Source: Ruminococcus sp. UBA4240 (GTDB taxonomy: Bacteria; Bacillota; Clostridia; Oscillospirales; Ruminococcaceae). Taken from it: a stretch of DNA of 64,000 bases. Below, piece after piece: positions 53,701 to 62,632 of this stretch. Below the pieces are notes generated by a model. That model was not told where the DNA came from. It did no database searches and saw only the letters and a list, made by a program, of their open reading frames with translations. The translations under genes were made by a program, and so were the position numbers. The stretch lies in contig DGXE01000031.1 of the NCBI GenBank assembly GCA_002395525.1, positions 10,004 through 74,003 of the forward strand. The letters run 5' to 3'. Position 1 is the first letter of the stretch. Each line of letters opens with the position of its first letter.

Positions 53701-54669
53701 TCAGCCTCCTATCTGTACCATTTTTCTCTCATCGCCCTCACATTGCTGTGCAAAGGAATGTGCAAGGGGCTTTTTTTGTATCGTATCAGTTATGATATCT
53801 GCAAGCGTTTTATCGCTGATGCCCTGTCGCAGAGGCGTTTTAAGATCCGCTCCCGCAGGGTATTGGAGACAAAGCTTTAAATATCCGTCTGCGGTAAGGC
53901 GAAGCCTGTTGCAGTATTGACAGAATTTATGAGTCATGGGACTTATAAGACCGATATTACCCGCAAATCCGTCAAAGCTGTAGTATACTGCCGGAGAAGA
54001 AATATCTGTCCTCCCGCATTCCTGTGCCTTTCCGAAACGCTGTTCAAGGGTATTTAACACGGAATCTGATGGTATACCCCTCATTGCTCTGCCGCAGCCG
54101 ATGGGCATAAGCTCAATAAATCTCACATCTATCTGCCTGTCCTTTGCAATGGCTGCAATGGCACTCAGCTCGGTATCATTTATCCCCGCAACGGGCACGC
54201 AGTTTATCCTTACGCCCATACCATATCCATATGCAGTATCAATGGCATCAAGCACCTTGTCAAGGTCATCAGAGCCTGTCAGGCGTGAAAACACCTGTCT
54301 ATCCAATGTGTCAAGGCTGATATTTACCCTCTGTACCCCGTACTCCCTCAGACATTTGATATTCTGAGCAAGCAGTACGCCGTTTGTTGTGAGGGTGATC
54401 TCCTTTAAGGAGGGTATTTCCCCCAAGGCTCTCACAAGGTCTGTGAACCCCTTCCTTACAAGGGGCTCTCCCCCGGTAAGGCGGATCTTTGTTACACCTA
54501 AATCAGCCATTACCCTGCTTATCCTGCATATTTCCTCAAAAGTCAGGATCTCATCATGGGGGATATTGTCCACCCCGCACCTTGGCATACAATAGCTGCA
54601 TCGCAGGTTGCACCTGTCTGTAAGGGATATTCGCAGATAATCAAGCACTCTGTTGTGTGCGTCCTTCAT
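53701..54669 (-). CDS. moaA: GTP 3',8-cyclase
   Basis: A 322-residue radical SAM enzyme that starts molybdopterin synthesis from GTP. The SAM cluster is in LTDRCNLRCSYCMP, followed by KIRLTGGEPLVRKG. The second cluster lies in the C-terminal third (KFCQYCNRLRLTADG and LKLCLQ). The usual C-terminal GG is present (VQIGG), which inserts into the active site. It works with MoaC, also encoded here. Confidence 0.96.
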   Translation of the reverse strand: MKDAHNRVLDYLRISLTDRCNLRCSYCMPRCGVDNIPHDEILTFEEICRISRVMADLGVTKIRLTGGEPLVRKGFTDLVRALGEIPSLKEITLTTNGVLLAQNIKCLREYGVQRVNISLDTLDRQVFSRLTGSDDLDKVLDAIDTAYGYGMGVRINCVPVAGINDTELSAIAAIAKDRQIDVRFIELMPIGCGRAMRGIPSDSVLNTLEQRFGKAQECGRTDISSPAVYYSFDGFAGNIGLISPMTHKFCQYCNRLRLTADGYLKLCLQYPAGADLKTPLRQGISDKTLADIITDTIQKKPLAHSFAQQCEGDERKMVQIGG

Positions 54670-54670
54670 G

Positions 54671-55330
54671 TTATCTATCCTTATACTGTATACCTGTGAT
54701 AAAGTTTATGGCTACCAGTGAGATGAGGGAGAGGGAAAGGATGACAACAGTCCATTTCAGGGCAAGCTCCCTGTTGCCGCTTTGCATCGCTGTGTACACC
54801 GCAACAGACATGGTGCGTGTCTTTCCCGGGAGATTTCCCGCAATCATTATAGTAGCACCGAATTCCCCCAGAGCCCTTGCAAATGACATGGTGATCCCTG
54901 ATGCGATCCCGTTCCAGGCAAGGGGTATCCACACATAGAAAAATGTCTGCACGCTGCTGCACCCAAGCTGTCTTGCGGCATCCACCAGTTCCCTGTCCAC
55001 CTGTTCAAAGGAGCCTCGTACCGTGCGGTACATTATGGGAAATGATGCCACGGCAGCTGCAATTGCTGCCCCCTGCCAGGTGAATATTACATTTACTCCC
55101 GCTGAGTCAAGGAGCTTCCCCATCCCTGAGTTCTTACCGAAAAGCATGAGCAGGAAAAAGCCCAGTACCGTAGGAGGCAATACCAGAGGCAAAGAAAGGA
55201 TGCCGTCTATTATGCTTTTCCCCTTTTTCATGGATGTGACCGCCTTTGCGGCGATAACACCTGAAAAGAACACAAAGAATGTGGATACGGCTGCTATTTT
55301 AAAGGATATCCAAAGAGGTGACCAGTCCAT
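54671..55330 (-). CDS. modB: Molybdate ABC transporter permease
   Basis: A 219-residue membrane protein with five TM helices. The ABC permease EAA-loop is VDAARQLGCSSVQTFFYVWI, and FARALGEFGATIMIAGN is typical of ModB. It pairs with the ModA protein encoded 2 bases upstream. The ATPase ModC is not in the window and must be supplied from elsewhere. Confidence 0.93.
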   Translation of the reverse strand: MDWSPLWISFKIAAVSTFFVFFSGVIAAKAVTSMKKGKSIIDGILSLPLVLPPTVLGFFLLMLFGKNSGMGKLLDSAGVNVIFTWQGAAIAAAVASFPIMYRTVRGSFEQVDRELVDAARQLGCSSVQTFFYVWIPLAWNGIASGITMSFARALGEFGATIMIAGNLPGKTRTMSVAVYTAMQSGNRELALKWTVVILSLSLISLVAINFITGIQYKDR

Positions 55331-55332
55331 GC

Positions 55333-56139
55333 TCAGTCCTTTGCCGCAGGGGAAAAACCGTATTTTTCAAATACCTCCATCCCCGCATCGGAGCCCAGGA
55401 AATCCATGAATTCCTTTGCAGCCTCCTTGTGTGCTGAGCTGCTGACAATACCTGCGGGATATATGACCTTCTTGCAGGAGCCCTCGGGAGCCTCGGCAAC
55501 TATCTTCACCTTGTCGGAGGAATACGCATCAGTGGCATATACCACTCCGCAGTCAACATCCCCTGTCTCTACCCAGGAAAGGACTGTACGCACGTCTGTG
55601 CCGTAGTTGGCCTTAGCCTTTACCTGCTCCAGTGTCCCCAGAGAGGTAAATATCTCCTCGGCATACTGTCCTGCAGGAACGCTTTCAGGCTCCCCCAGAC
55701 CTATCATGGAAACCTTATCTGTGACCGCATCATCAAAGGAGGATATACCCTTATCGCTGTCCGCAGGGACAATGAGCACGATCTTGTTTTCAAGCAGCTT
55801 TTCTATGCTGTCATTATCCATTAGCCCCTGTTCATTCAGCGCATCCATCTGCTTTGTTGAGGCGGAGAAGAATATGTCCGCAGGTGCCCCCTCTTCTATC
55901 TGGGTCTGGAGTGCGCCGGATGACCCAAAGGAAAATGTGAGTTTAACATCGGGGTGGCTTTCAGCGTATATCCCGCTTAGCTCGGTGCACACATCAGTGA
56001 GTGATGCAGCTGCAAGTATAGTCACCTCCTCTGCGGCTGTGCCATTGTCAGCAGGTGCAGGAGTTCCGTTGGCATTTGAGCAGGCACAAAGGCCTGCGGT
56101 GAGCACGGCAAGTATTGCCGAAACTATTCTATTTTTCAT
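55333..56139 (-). CDS. modA: Molybdate-binding lipoprotein
   Basis: A 268-residue exported binding protein. The lipobox is LCAC at about residue 20. The fold begins ILAAASLTDVCTELS, with FSFGSSGALQTQIEEGAPAD binding the oxyanion and SWVETGDVDCGVVYATDA in the second lobe. Molybdate versus tungstate preference cannot be told. The ATG at 56139 has AAAGGA upstream and lies inside the 3' end of moaC (11-base overlap). Confidence 0.93.
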   Translation of the reverse strand: MKNRIVSAILAVLTAGLCACSNANGTPAPADNGTAAEEVTILAAASLTDVCTELSGIYAESHPDVKLTFSFGSSGALQTQIEEGAPADIFFSASTKQMDALNEQGLMDNDSIEKLLENKIVLIVPADSDKGISSFDDAVTDKVSMIGLGEPESVPAGQYAEEIFTSLGTLEQVKAKANYGTDVRTVLSWVETGDVDCGVVYATDAYSSDKVKIVAEAPEGSCKKVIYPAGIVSSSAHKEAAKEFMDFLGSDAGMEVFEKYGFSPAAKD

Positions 56140-56611
56140 TGTTATTCCTTTCAAAATGCCCGGACTTGCCTCCGTCCTTTTCAAGAAGGCATATGTCCGA
56201 GATCGTCATATTTTTGTCAATGGCCTTGCACATATCATATACTGTCAGCAGTGCAGCAGATACTCCCGTAAGAGCCTCCATTTCCGCACCTGTTTTACCC
56301 TCAAGCTTTACAGTGCATTCACATTCCACACAGCACATCTCCATATTTGCCCCCAGCTCTATCTCAACGGAGGTCAGCATGAGGACGTGACACAGCGGGA
56401 TAAGATCGGGTGTTTTCTTTGCAGCCATTATCCCCGCAATGCGGGCAGCGGCAAATACATCCCCCTTGGGAACGGTGTTGTCAGTCACGGCTTTGAGGGC
56501 ATCAGCGGACATATATATGCGTCCCCCTGCCCTTGCCAGCCTGTGGGAAGCTTTCTTTTCGGTCACATCTACCATGACCGCATTTCCTTTGTCATTGATA
56601 TGTGTAAGCAT
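56129..56611 (-). CDS. moaC: Cyclic pyranopterin monophosphate synthase
   Basis: A 160-residue enzyme that completes cyclic pyranopterin formation after MoaA. The family motifs are AVMVDVTEKKASHRLARA, GDVFAAARIAGIMAAKKT and PLCHVLMLTSVEIEL, and VSAALLTVYDMCKAIDKNM near the end. The start at 56611 is the first ATG after the preceding gene's stop (TAA at 56613); the longer open frame from 56659 lies within that gene. Confidence 0.95.
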   Translation of the reverse strand: MLTHINDKGNAVMVDVTEKKASHRLARAGGRIYMSADALKAVTDNTVPKGDVFAAARIAGIMAAKKTPDLIPLCHVLMLTSVEIELGANMEMCCVECECTVKLEGKTGAEMEALTGVSAALLTVYDMCKAIDKNMTISDICLLEKDGGKSGHFERNNNEK

Positions 56612-56612
56612 T

Positions 56613-57647
56613 TTATCTACCAAATCCGCAGTCCGGGAAGGTACAGACCTCACACCCAAGGCAAAGCCCTCCCTCTCCGTATGCCGCTATCTGCATTTGT
56701 ATCAGCTCTTCACCCGCAAGAACACGGGGAAGAACAAGGTCGAATACTGTTCTCCTTGCGTACATCACGCATCCGGGAAGCCCCATTATGGGTATTCTGC
56801 GTTCACCTCTGTCAAGATATGCAAGCAGGAACATTGCTCCCGGAAGTACAGGTGCACCATATGTGATGATATTCGCCCCCGTATCCTTTATCGCGCCGGG
56901 GGTGCGGTCGTCGGGGTCTACACTCATGCCGCCGCTGACGAGTACTACCTCCGCTCCTTTTGAAACAAGGGCGAGTATGGCTTTTTTTATGCTTTCGCTG
57001 TCATCGGGAGTGAAGATCTGCTCCGTCACTTCTGCGCCGTATTCTGCCAGCTTGCTTTTCAGAACGGGGCCGAAGGCATCCTTGATAAGGCCCTTGCAGA
57101 CCTCATTGCCTGTGGTGATTATGCCCGCCTTTTTGATACAAAAGGGCATTATCTCCAGTATAGGCCTGCCGTCGACAGCCCTTTTTGCCCTCTCCATTTT
57201 TTCTTTTTCTATCACAAGGGGGATGATACGGGTGGCAGCCACCTTTTCTCCTGCCCTTACGGGTCTGTTGCCGTGAATTGTGGCTATCATCATTTCACCG
57301 AGATAGTTTATGTCGAAAAGGGCATCTCTGTCTATTTTAAGAAGTCCGTCTGCCGCAGCCCGTATCTCTATCTTGCCCTCTGAAGGCTCCGAGGCTGTAA
57401 AGCTGCAAGCTCCGCCCGTACATATATCACGAAGGATCGCCGCAGCTTCATTCTCGTGCAGCATATTATCATTCTGCTCCCAGACATAGAGGTTTTCCTT
57501 GCCACAGGAGAGAAGCACGGGTATATCCTCCTCCCGAACGATATGTCCTTTCTTGAATACAGGTCCCTTCTCTTTTCCCGGTATGATACGGGTTATGTCA
57601 TGGCACAGCACGTGCCCCACAGCATTCTCTGTTTTTATTAGTTTCAT
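56613..57647 (-). CDS. Molybdopterin-binding (MoCF) protein with Cys-rich C-terminus
   Basis: A 344-residue protein. The central and C-terminal region (about 170-310) is the molybdopterin-binding fold shared with MoeA and MogA: AGIITTGNEVCKGLIKDAFG, VVLVSGGMSVDPDDRTPGAI and PIMGLPGCVMYARRT. The N-terminal part (about 1-165) resembles a MoeA-like lid. The last 25 residues (GLCLGCEVCTFPDCGFG) have four spaced Cys, which may bind an iron-sulfur cluster or zinc. The exact step is unknown; it lies between mobAB and moaC. Confidence 0.85.
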   Translation of the reverse strand: MKLIKTENAVGHVLCHDITRIIPGKEKGPVFKKGHIVREEDIPVLLSCGKENLYVWEQNDNMLHENEAAAILRDICTGGACSFTASEPSEGKIEIRAAADGLLKIDRDALFDINYLGEMMIATIHGNRPVRAGEKVAATRIIPLVIEKEKMERAKRAVDGRPILEIMPFCIKKAGIITTGNEVCKGLIKDAFGPVLKSKLAEYGAEVTEQIFTPDDSESIKKAILALVSKGAEVVLVSGGMSVDPDDRTPGAIKDTGANIITYGAPVLPGAMFLLAYLDRGERRIPIMGLPGCVMYARRTVFDLVLPRVLAGEELIQMQIAAYGEGGLCLGCEVCTFPDCGFGR

Positions 57648-57649
57648 AT

Positions 57650-58741
57650 CTATTTCATCTCAAAGTGATCCTTAACGCACTTATATATTCCTCTGACGTC
57701 ATCAAGGCCGAATACAGGGCAGGAAAGCTCACGGGGACTTATGCAGTCCGATGCGGCACAGATAAGAGTATCGCTGTCACACACGCTTTTGTCGCATACG
57801 CTCTTTCTTATGATCTCCACCTTGGGATACACCGATGTCTTCAATCCCTCGACGATAAGCACATCGGGGGTATCGTCCGCATCCCTCAGCATATTCGCAA
57901 AGCCTTCGGGAGAAAGCTTCCCGGGAAGAGTCACACAATACCTTGTATCGGAGAACACAGCCGTAGCCTTTGCCCCTGCCTGTCCTGCAATATAGGTATC
58001 GCTCCCCTTTGCATCTGTAAACACATCATGTCCGTCATGCTTTAGCACCGCTGCACTGTAGCCGTCCCTGATAAACTCATTTATAAGCATACTGATAAGC
58101 CATGTCTTCCCGCTGTCGGAGTAACCGCACACGCAGAATACAAATGGCTTGACAGCTTCATTATATTCTTCTTTAGTATTTATATTCCGCACGACCTTCC
58201 TGTCACAGCAGGAAAGGTCAATAGGGACATACTTTGTTGGACAAAGGGCAAATATCTCTCTCAGCCGGTATTTACCCTCAGCTATCAGCTCCTCTATGAC
58301 CGGAAGCACCCGTTTTGAATACACTGCACAAAGAGGATGCATATGTTCATCATCGGTGATAACATAGCAGTCATAGTCCGAGCAGATGAACTGTGTGAGA
58401 TACCTTGCTATATCTTTTGATATAAACGGCATATCAGCCGCACATATGAATACATACTCATTCTGTGCAGCTGACAGCACTCTGCGTATGCCCTCAATAG
58501 GACCGATATCCGCATTCTCATCATATACCACAGGTATGCCGATAAACTCATACTCACCTGCCGAGGCGGCAGATATGTATATATCGGACACATCGGCAAA
58601 TTCCCCTACCGTCCTCTGTATGACCGTGGTGTTCTCAAATTTCAGGAGGGCTTTGTTTTTCCCCATCCTGCTGCTTTTTCCGCCCGCAAGGATGCCGACT
58701 GAAAACGCCGTTTCCCTTGTTCTGCTTACAGACCTCATCAC
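57650..58741 (-). CDS. MobA-MobB fusion, molybdenum cofactor guanylyltransferase
   Basis: A 363-residue fusion. Residues about 12-195 are MobA (VGILAGGKSSRMGKNKALL and CAADMPFIS), which transfers GMP to the molybdenum cofactor to make the MGD form used by DMSO-reductase-type enzymes. Residues about 200-360 are MobB, a GTPase with the P-loop GYSDSGKTWLI and VLIVEGLKTSVYPK. The fusion fits the formate dehydrogenase encoded upstream, which needs bis-MGD. It overlaps moeA by 4 bases. Confidence 0.93.
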   Translation of the reverse strand: MMRSVSRTRETAFSVGILAGGKSSRMGKNKALLKFENTTVIQRTVGEFADVSDIYISAASAGEYEFIGIPVVYDENADIGPIEGIRRVLSAAQNEYVFICAADMPFISKDIARYLTQFICSDYDCYVITDDEHMHPLCAVYSKRVLPVIEELIAEGKYRLREIFALCPTKYVPIDLSCCDRKVVRNINTKEEYNEAVKPFVFCVCGYSDSGKTWLISMLINEFIRDGYSAAVLKHDGHDVFTDAKGSDTYIAGQAGAKATAVFSDTRYCVTLPGKLSPEGFANMLRDADDTPDVLIVEGLKTSVYPKVEIIRKSVCDKSVCDSDTLICAASDCISPRELSCPVFGLDDVRGIYKCVKDHFEMK

Positions 58742-59934
58742 ATCATTCTTATCCTTACCGTGTCCCCTGTCCTGACAGCTGTATCTGCATCAAGATCAAT
58801 ATAACAGTTGCAGAGTGTAAGATCCCCCAGCACCGAAGAAAAATGCCCCTGTGTGGGAAGATAAACCCTGCCGTCCTCATATTTCGCCCTGACAAACCTG
58901 CGGAGACGATTCACCTTGCTGTACTCACTTGACAGCACTGCCGTCCTCTCCTTTGTCAGATATCCCTCATGCCCCGTCAGCCTTGCCATTACATAGGGGA
59001 AGTAATAGTCAAGGTTTGCAAGTGCCGCAAAGGGATTGCCTGACAGGCATAGTATGGGCACATCATAAACAGCGCCCATAGTAGGTGTGCCCGGCTGAAT
59101 GAACGTGCCGTGGAACAGCACTTGTGCCCTAAGCTTCTCCATTGCCTGTGGCAGCAGATCCTTCTCCCCTACCGATACTCCGCCTGTGGTTATCACCAGA
59201 TCCACATCGCCTGATATCCCCTGTATGGTGTCAGCGATATCATCCGCATCATCGTCGCAGTGCAGCACATACAGCGGCTCTGCGCCCCTGTCACGCACTG
59301 CATAGGAAACAGCACAGCCAAGTCCGTTGTAGATGTGCCCTGCCCTGAGAGCACCGTGGGGGTCGTCAAGCTCGCTTCCTGTGGTGATCACAGCGACTTT
59401 TGGTATGCACACGGTCTTGACCCTGTCCACACCCGCACTTGCCAGCAGGAATACAGCTATCCTGTCTATCATCTGACCACGGCTCACGATAAGGTCGCCA
59501 CTGTCAAATTCCTCTCCCACGGGACATATATTTCTCCCTGCAGCCGCAGCTTTAAAGATATGCACCTTTTCCATGCCAAGGTCTGTATCCTCCTGCATGA
59601 CCACCGCATCATACCCATCGGGTATATATGAGCCTGTCATGACACGCACAGCAGAAAGGGGGGTACACTGTATGTCCGCAAAGTCTCCGGCATAGAGGAT
59701 CCCAGACACTGCCAGCTCAACAGGTGCAGCCCTGTCCGCTGCTGCCGTATCGGCTGCACGCACAGCATAGCCATCCATTGCGGAGCGTCTGAATGAGGGT
59801 ACGGCAGCAGGGGCGAACACATCCTCGGCGCTTATGCGCCCGTAAGCTTCGGCAATATCCGTCAGCTCCCAGCCCTTTTGCTGTATATGTGACAGCAGAA
59901 GGTCACGAGCCTGTTCTATAGGTATCCTATCCAT
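58738..59934 (-). CDS. moeA: Molybdopterin molybdenumtransferase MoeA
   Basis: A 398-residue enzyme that inserts molybdate into adenylated molybdopterin. MoeA motifs are PSFRRSAMDGYAVRA, VMTGSYIPDGYDAVV, ITTGSELDDPHGAL, TTGGVSVGEKDLLP and LCLSGNPFAAL. It overlaps the formate dehydrogenase gene by 8 bases, so the two are translated in step. Confidence 0.95.
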   Translation of the reverse strand: MDRIPIEQARDLLLSHIQQKGWELTDIAEAYGRISAEDVFAPAAVPSFRRSAMDGYAVRAADTAAADRAAPVELAVSGILYAGDFADIQCTPLSAVRVMTGSYIPDGYDAVVMQEDTDLGMEKVHIFKAAAAGRNICPVGEEFDSGDLIVSRGQMIDRIAVFLLASAGVDRVKTVCIPKVAVITTGSELDDPHGALRAGHIYNGLGCAVSYAVRDRGAEPLYVLHCDDDADDIADTIQGISGDVDLVITTGGVSVGEKDLLPQAMEKLRAQVLFHGTFIQPGTPTMGAVYDVPILCLSGNPFAALANLDYYFPYVMARLTGHEGYLTKERTAVLSSEYSKVNRLRRFVRAKYEDGRVYLPTQGHFSSVLGDLTLCNCYIDLDADTAVRTGDTVRIRMM

Positions 59935-62632
59935 CGATCTTTTCTATTCTCACAGCACACACCTTGTATTCAGGTATCCGTGCAAATTCGTCAAGGGCGG
60001 CATTGGTGAGCACGTTTGCGGGGGAATCGGGGAAATGGAAGGGCATCCATGTTTCTCCCTGTGACACCTTGCGCCCCACATGGGCAACAGCAGTTATCTC
60101 ACCCCGTCGGCTTATCACCTTTATTCTTTCCCTGTTGGCAATTCCCAGTGCATCTGCATCACGGAAATTCACTTCGATATACCCCTCACCCGCTATTTCC
60201 ACAAGTCCCTTTGAACGTGATGTCATGGCGGCGGCGTTGTAATGGTAGAGTATGCGCCCTGTGGTGAGTATCAACGGATAATCGTCATCGGGAAGCTCAT
60301 TGGCGGGCTTGTAGTCCACATTGTACAGCAGCACCTTTCCCCTTGCGGGTCTGCCTACGTGCATTATAGGCGTTCCCTTGTGCTCCCTGTCCGGGCAGGG
60401 CCATTGCAGAGTCTCACCAGCATCAAGCCTTGCATGGCTTATACCGCCGAATGAAGGAGTAAGCTCTGAGATCTCATCCATGATCTGTGAAGCTGTAAGG
60501 TGAGGCTGAGGATACCCCATTGCATTCATAAGATCTATGATTATATCCGTATCCTGTCTCATATTGCCGGGAACAGTCACAGCCGCCCGTACACGCTGAA
60601 CACGCCTTTCGGTGTTGGTGAAGGTACCCTCCTTTTCGGCATAGCTGCGCCCGGGAAGGATAACATCCGCATACTGGGCAGTCTTTGTCATGAAAAGCTC
60701 CTGCACCACCAGGAAATCAAGGCTTTTCAGCGCCTTATCAATGTGATGAGTGTCAGGGTCGGTGACAATGGGATCCTCACCGTATATGTAAAGTCCCTTT
60801 ATCTTTCCCTCAATGGCTGCGGGAAATACATCCGTGGCCTTCAGTCCGGGCACAGGGTCAAGGGATACTCCCCACCTCTTCTCAAATTTTGTCCTTACTG
60901 CATCATTGTCAACCTTCTGATAGCCGGGATAATCTGTGGGCATGGCACCCATGTCGCAGGCACCCTGTACGTTGTTCTGTCCCCTCAGAGGATTGACACC
61001 GCAGCCCGATCTGCCTATCTTTCCGCATATGGCTGCCATATTGGACATACACATAACGCCCTCGGTGCCGGTGGAGTGTTCTGTCACACCCAGGCAGTAG
61101 ATGATAGGCGCCTTCTTTGCTGTGGCATACATCCTTGCAGCCTCACGCAGCATTTTGGGGTCGATATGGCATATCTCACCCACGTATTCGGGAGTGTATT
61201 TCTCCACGGTCTTTTTAAGCTCTTCAAAATTCTCCGTGAAATTCTCCACATAGTCATGATCTATGAGGTCTTCCTCTATCATAACATGGATCATGCCGTT
61301 GGCAAAGGCTACATTCGTCCCGGGGCGGAGCTTCAGATGTATGTCAGCATACTTTGTAAGTCCTATATCACGGGGATCTACGACTATAAGCCTTGTACCG
61401 TTCCTGACAGCCTTTCGTATCTGCATCCCCACCACAGGATGTGCTTCCTCCGGATTGGAGCCGATAAGGAGTATACAGTCAACATCATGGGTGATGTCAT
61501 GGATGGGATTGGTCATAGCCCCGGAGCCCAAAGTGCGTGCAAGACCTGCAACTGTTGCGGAATGGCACACTCTGGCACAGTTGTCTGTGTTGTTATTGCC
61601 AAAGCAGGTGCGCACCATTTTCTGCACCATGTATATATCTTCATTTGGGGAACGTGAGCAGGCAAAGCCCGCCAGGCTGTCCTTGCCGTATTCCTTCTTG
61701 ATACGCATGAAGTTCTCAGCTGCATAGGAGATAGCTTCGTCCCAGGAGGCTTTCCTGAACTCCCCTGTTGCCCTGTCCTTTATAAGGGGATCGGTCAGCC
61801 TGTCTGCTGAATGAACAAAGTCAAAGCTGCCCGAACGTCCCTTTACACAGAGCCTGTTGTGATTTGAAGGACCTGATGCCGCTTCTACATCCACCACCCT
61901 GTTGTCCTTTACCACCAGATAGAACTGGCAGCCAGTCGCACAATGGGGGCAGGTGGTGAGCACCTTGTGTGTCTCCCAGCTGCGGTAGGAGCTTTGCCTT
62001 TTGAGAGTAAGGGCGCCTGTGGGACAGACGGAGGCGCAGTTCCCGCAGGACTCACAGCCTGTCAGCTTATATCCCTTTCCAAAGGGTGCATCCACCAGAT
62101 GGAATGTGGCACTGCGTCCGCTTTTCAGCGTTCCGTTGCCCGCAATGTTGTGACAGACGTTGATACATCTCTGGCAGTGTATGCACTTTGAAGGGTCATA
62201 GGAGATAAAGGGGTTATCCTCAAGGACAGGCTGGGCTTTCTTTATCTGCGCTCTCTGCCCCTTATAGGATGAATGCTTCACCCCGTATCTGTTGCACAGA
62301 TCCTGCAATTCGCAGGTGCCGTTGGCAGGACATGACATACAGTCAAGGTTGTGGTCTGAAAGGATAAGATCAAGCATCTGCCTGCGGTATGCAGTCAGCT
62401 CATCGCTTTCGGTGGTGATGACCATGCCGTCTGCTGCCTTTGTGCGGCAGGCGGGGAGAAGGTTTCTGTACCCTTCCACCTCCACAACGCACATCCTGCA
62501 CATCCCTATATCCGAAACACCCTCCATGAAGCAGAGAGTAGGGATATTTATGCCGTTTGCCCTTGCAATCTCCAGTATGGTGGAATCATCACGGGCTTCT
62601 GTTATTTTCCCGTTTATTGTAACAGTGATCAT
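59927..62632 (-). CDS. Formate dehydrogenase alpha subunit, Cys-type, with NuoG-like N-terminus
   Basis: A 901-residue molybdenum/tungsten oxidoreductase. The N-terminus (1-115) is NuoG-like: a 2Fe-2S site (CFMEG...CRMC...PAC) and a His-Cys 4Fe-4S site. Two ferredoxin-type clusters follow (CIHCQRCINVC at 150-160 and CESCGNCASVCP near 195-203). The catalytic domain starts with CPHCATGC (about 228) and binds bis-MGD. The active residue is Cys356 in ARVCHSATVAG, where many clostridial enzymes have selenocysteine. It probably interconverts formate and CO2; electrons would pass to NAD(H) through a partner. The start overlaps the upstream gene as ATGA. Confidence 0.9.
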   Translation of the reverse strand: MITVTINGKITEARDDSTILEIARANGINIPTLCFMEGVSDIGMCRMCVVEVEGYRNLLPACRTKAADGMVITTESDELTAYRRQMLDLILSDHNLDCMSCPANGTCELQDLCNRYGVKHSSYKGQRAQIKKAQPVLEDNPFISYDPSKCIHCQRCINVCHNIAGNGTLKSGRSATFHLVDAPFGKGYKLTGCESCGNCASVCPTGALTLKRQSSYRSWETHKVLTTCPHCATGCQFYLVVKDNRVVDVEAASGPSNHNRLCVKGRSGSFDFVHSADRLTDPLIKDRATGEFRKASWDEAISYAAENFMRIKKEYGKDSLAGFACSRSPNEDIYMVQKMVRTCFGNNNTDNCARVCHSATVAGLARTLGSGAMTNPIHDITHDVDCILLIGSNPEEAHPVVGMQIRKAVRNGTRLIVVDPRDIGLTKYADIHLKLRPGTNVAFANGMIHVMIEEDLIDHDYVENFTENFEELKKTVEKYTPEYVGEICHIDPKMLREAARMYATAKKAPIIYCLGVTEHSTGTEGVMCMSNMAAICGKIGRSGCGVNPLRGQNNVQGACDMGAMPTDYPGYQKVDNDAVRTKFEKRWGVSLDPVPGLKATDVFPAAIEGKIKGLYIYGEDPIVTDPDTHHIDKALKSLDFLVVQELFMTKTAQYADVILPGRSYAEKEGTFTNTERRVQRVRAAVTVPGNMRQDTDIIIDLMNAMGYPQPHLTASQIMDEISELTPSFGGISHARLDAGETLQWPCPDREHKGTPIMHVGRPARGKVLLYNVDYKPANELPDDDYPLILTTGRILYHYNAAAMTSRSKGLVEIAGEGYIEVNFRDADALGIANRERIKVISRRGEITAVAHVGRKVSQGETWMPFHFPDSPANVLTNAALDEFARIPEYKVCAVRIEKIDG

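Noticed and set aside
61555..61580. Possible selenocysteine at the formate dehydrogenase active site
   Set aside because: The codon at residue 356 encodes Cys; there is no in-frame TGA, so no recoding is needed.
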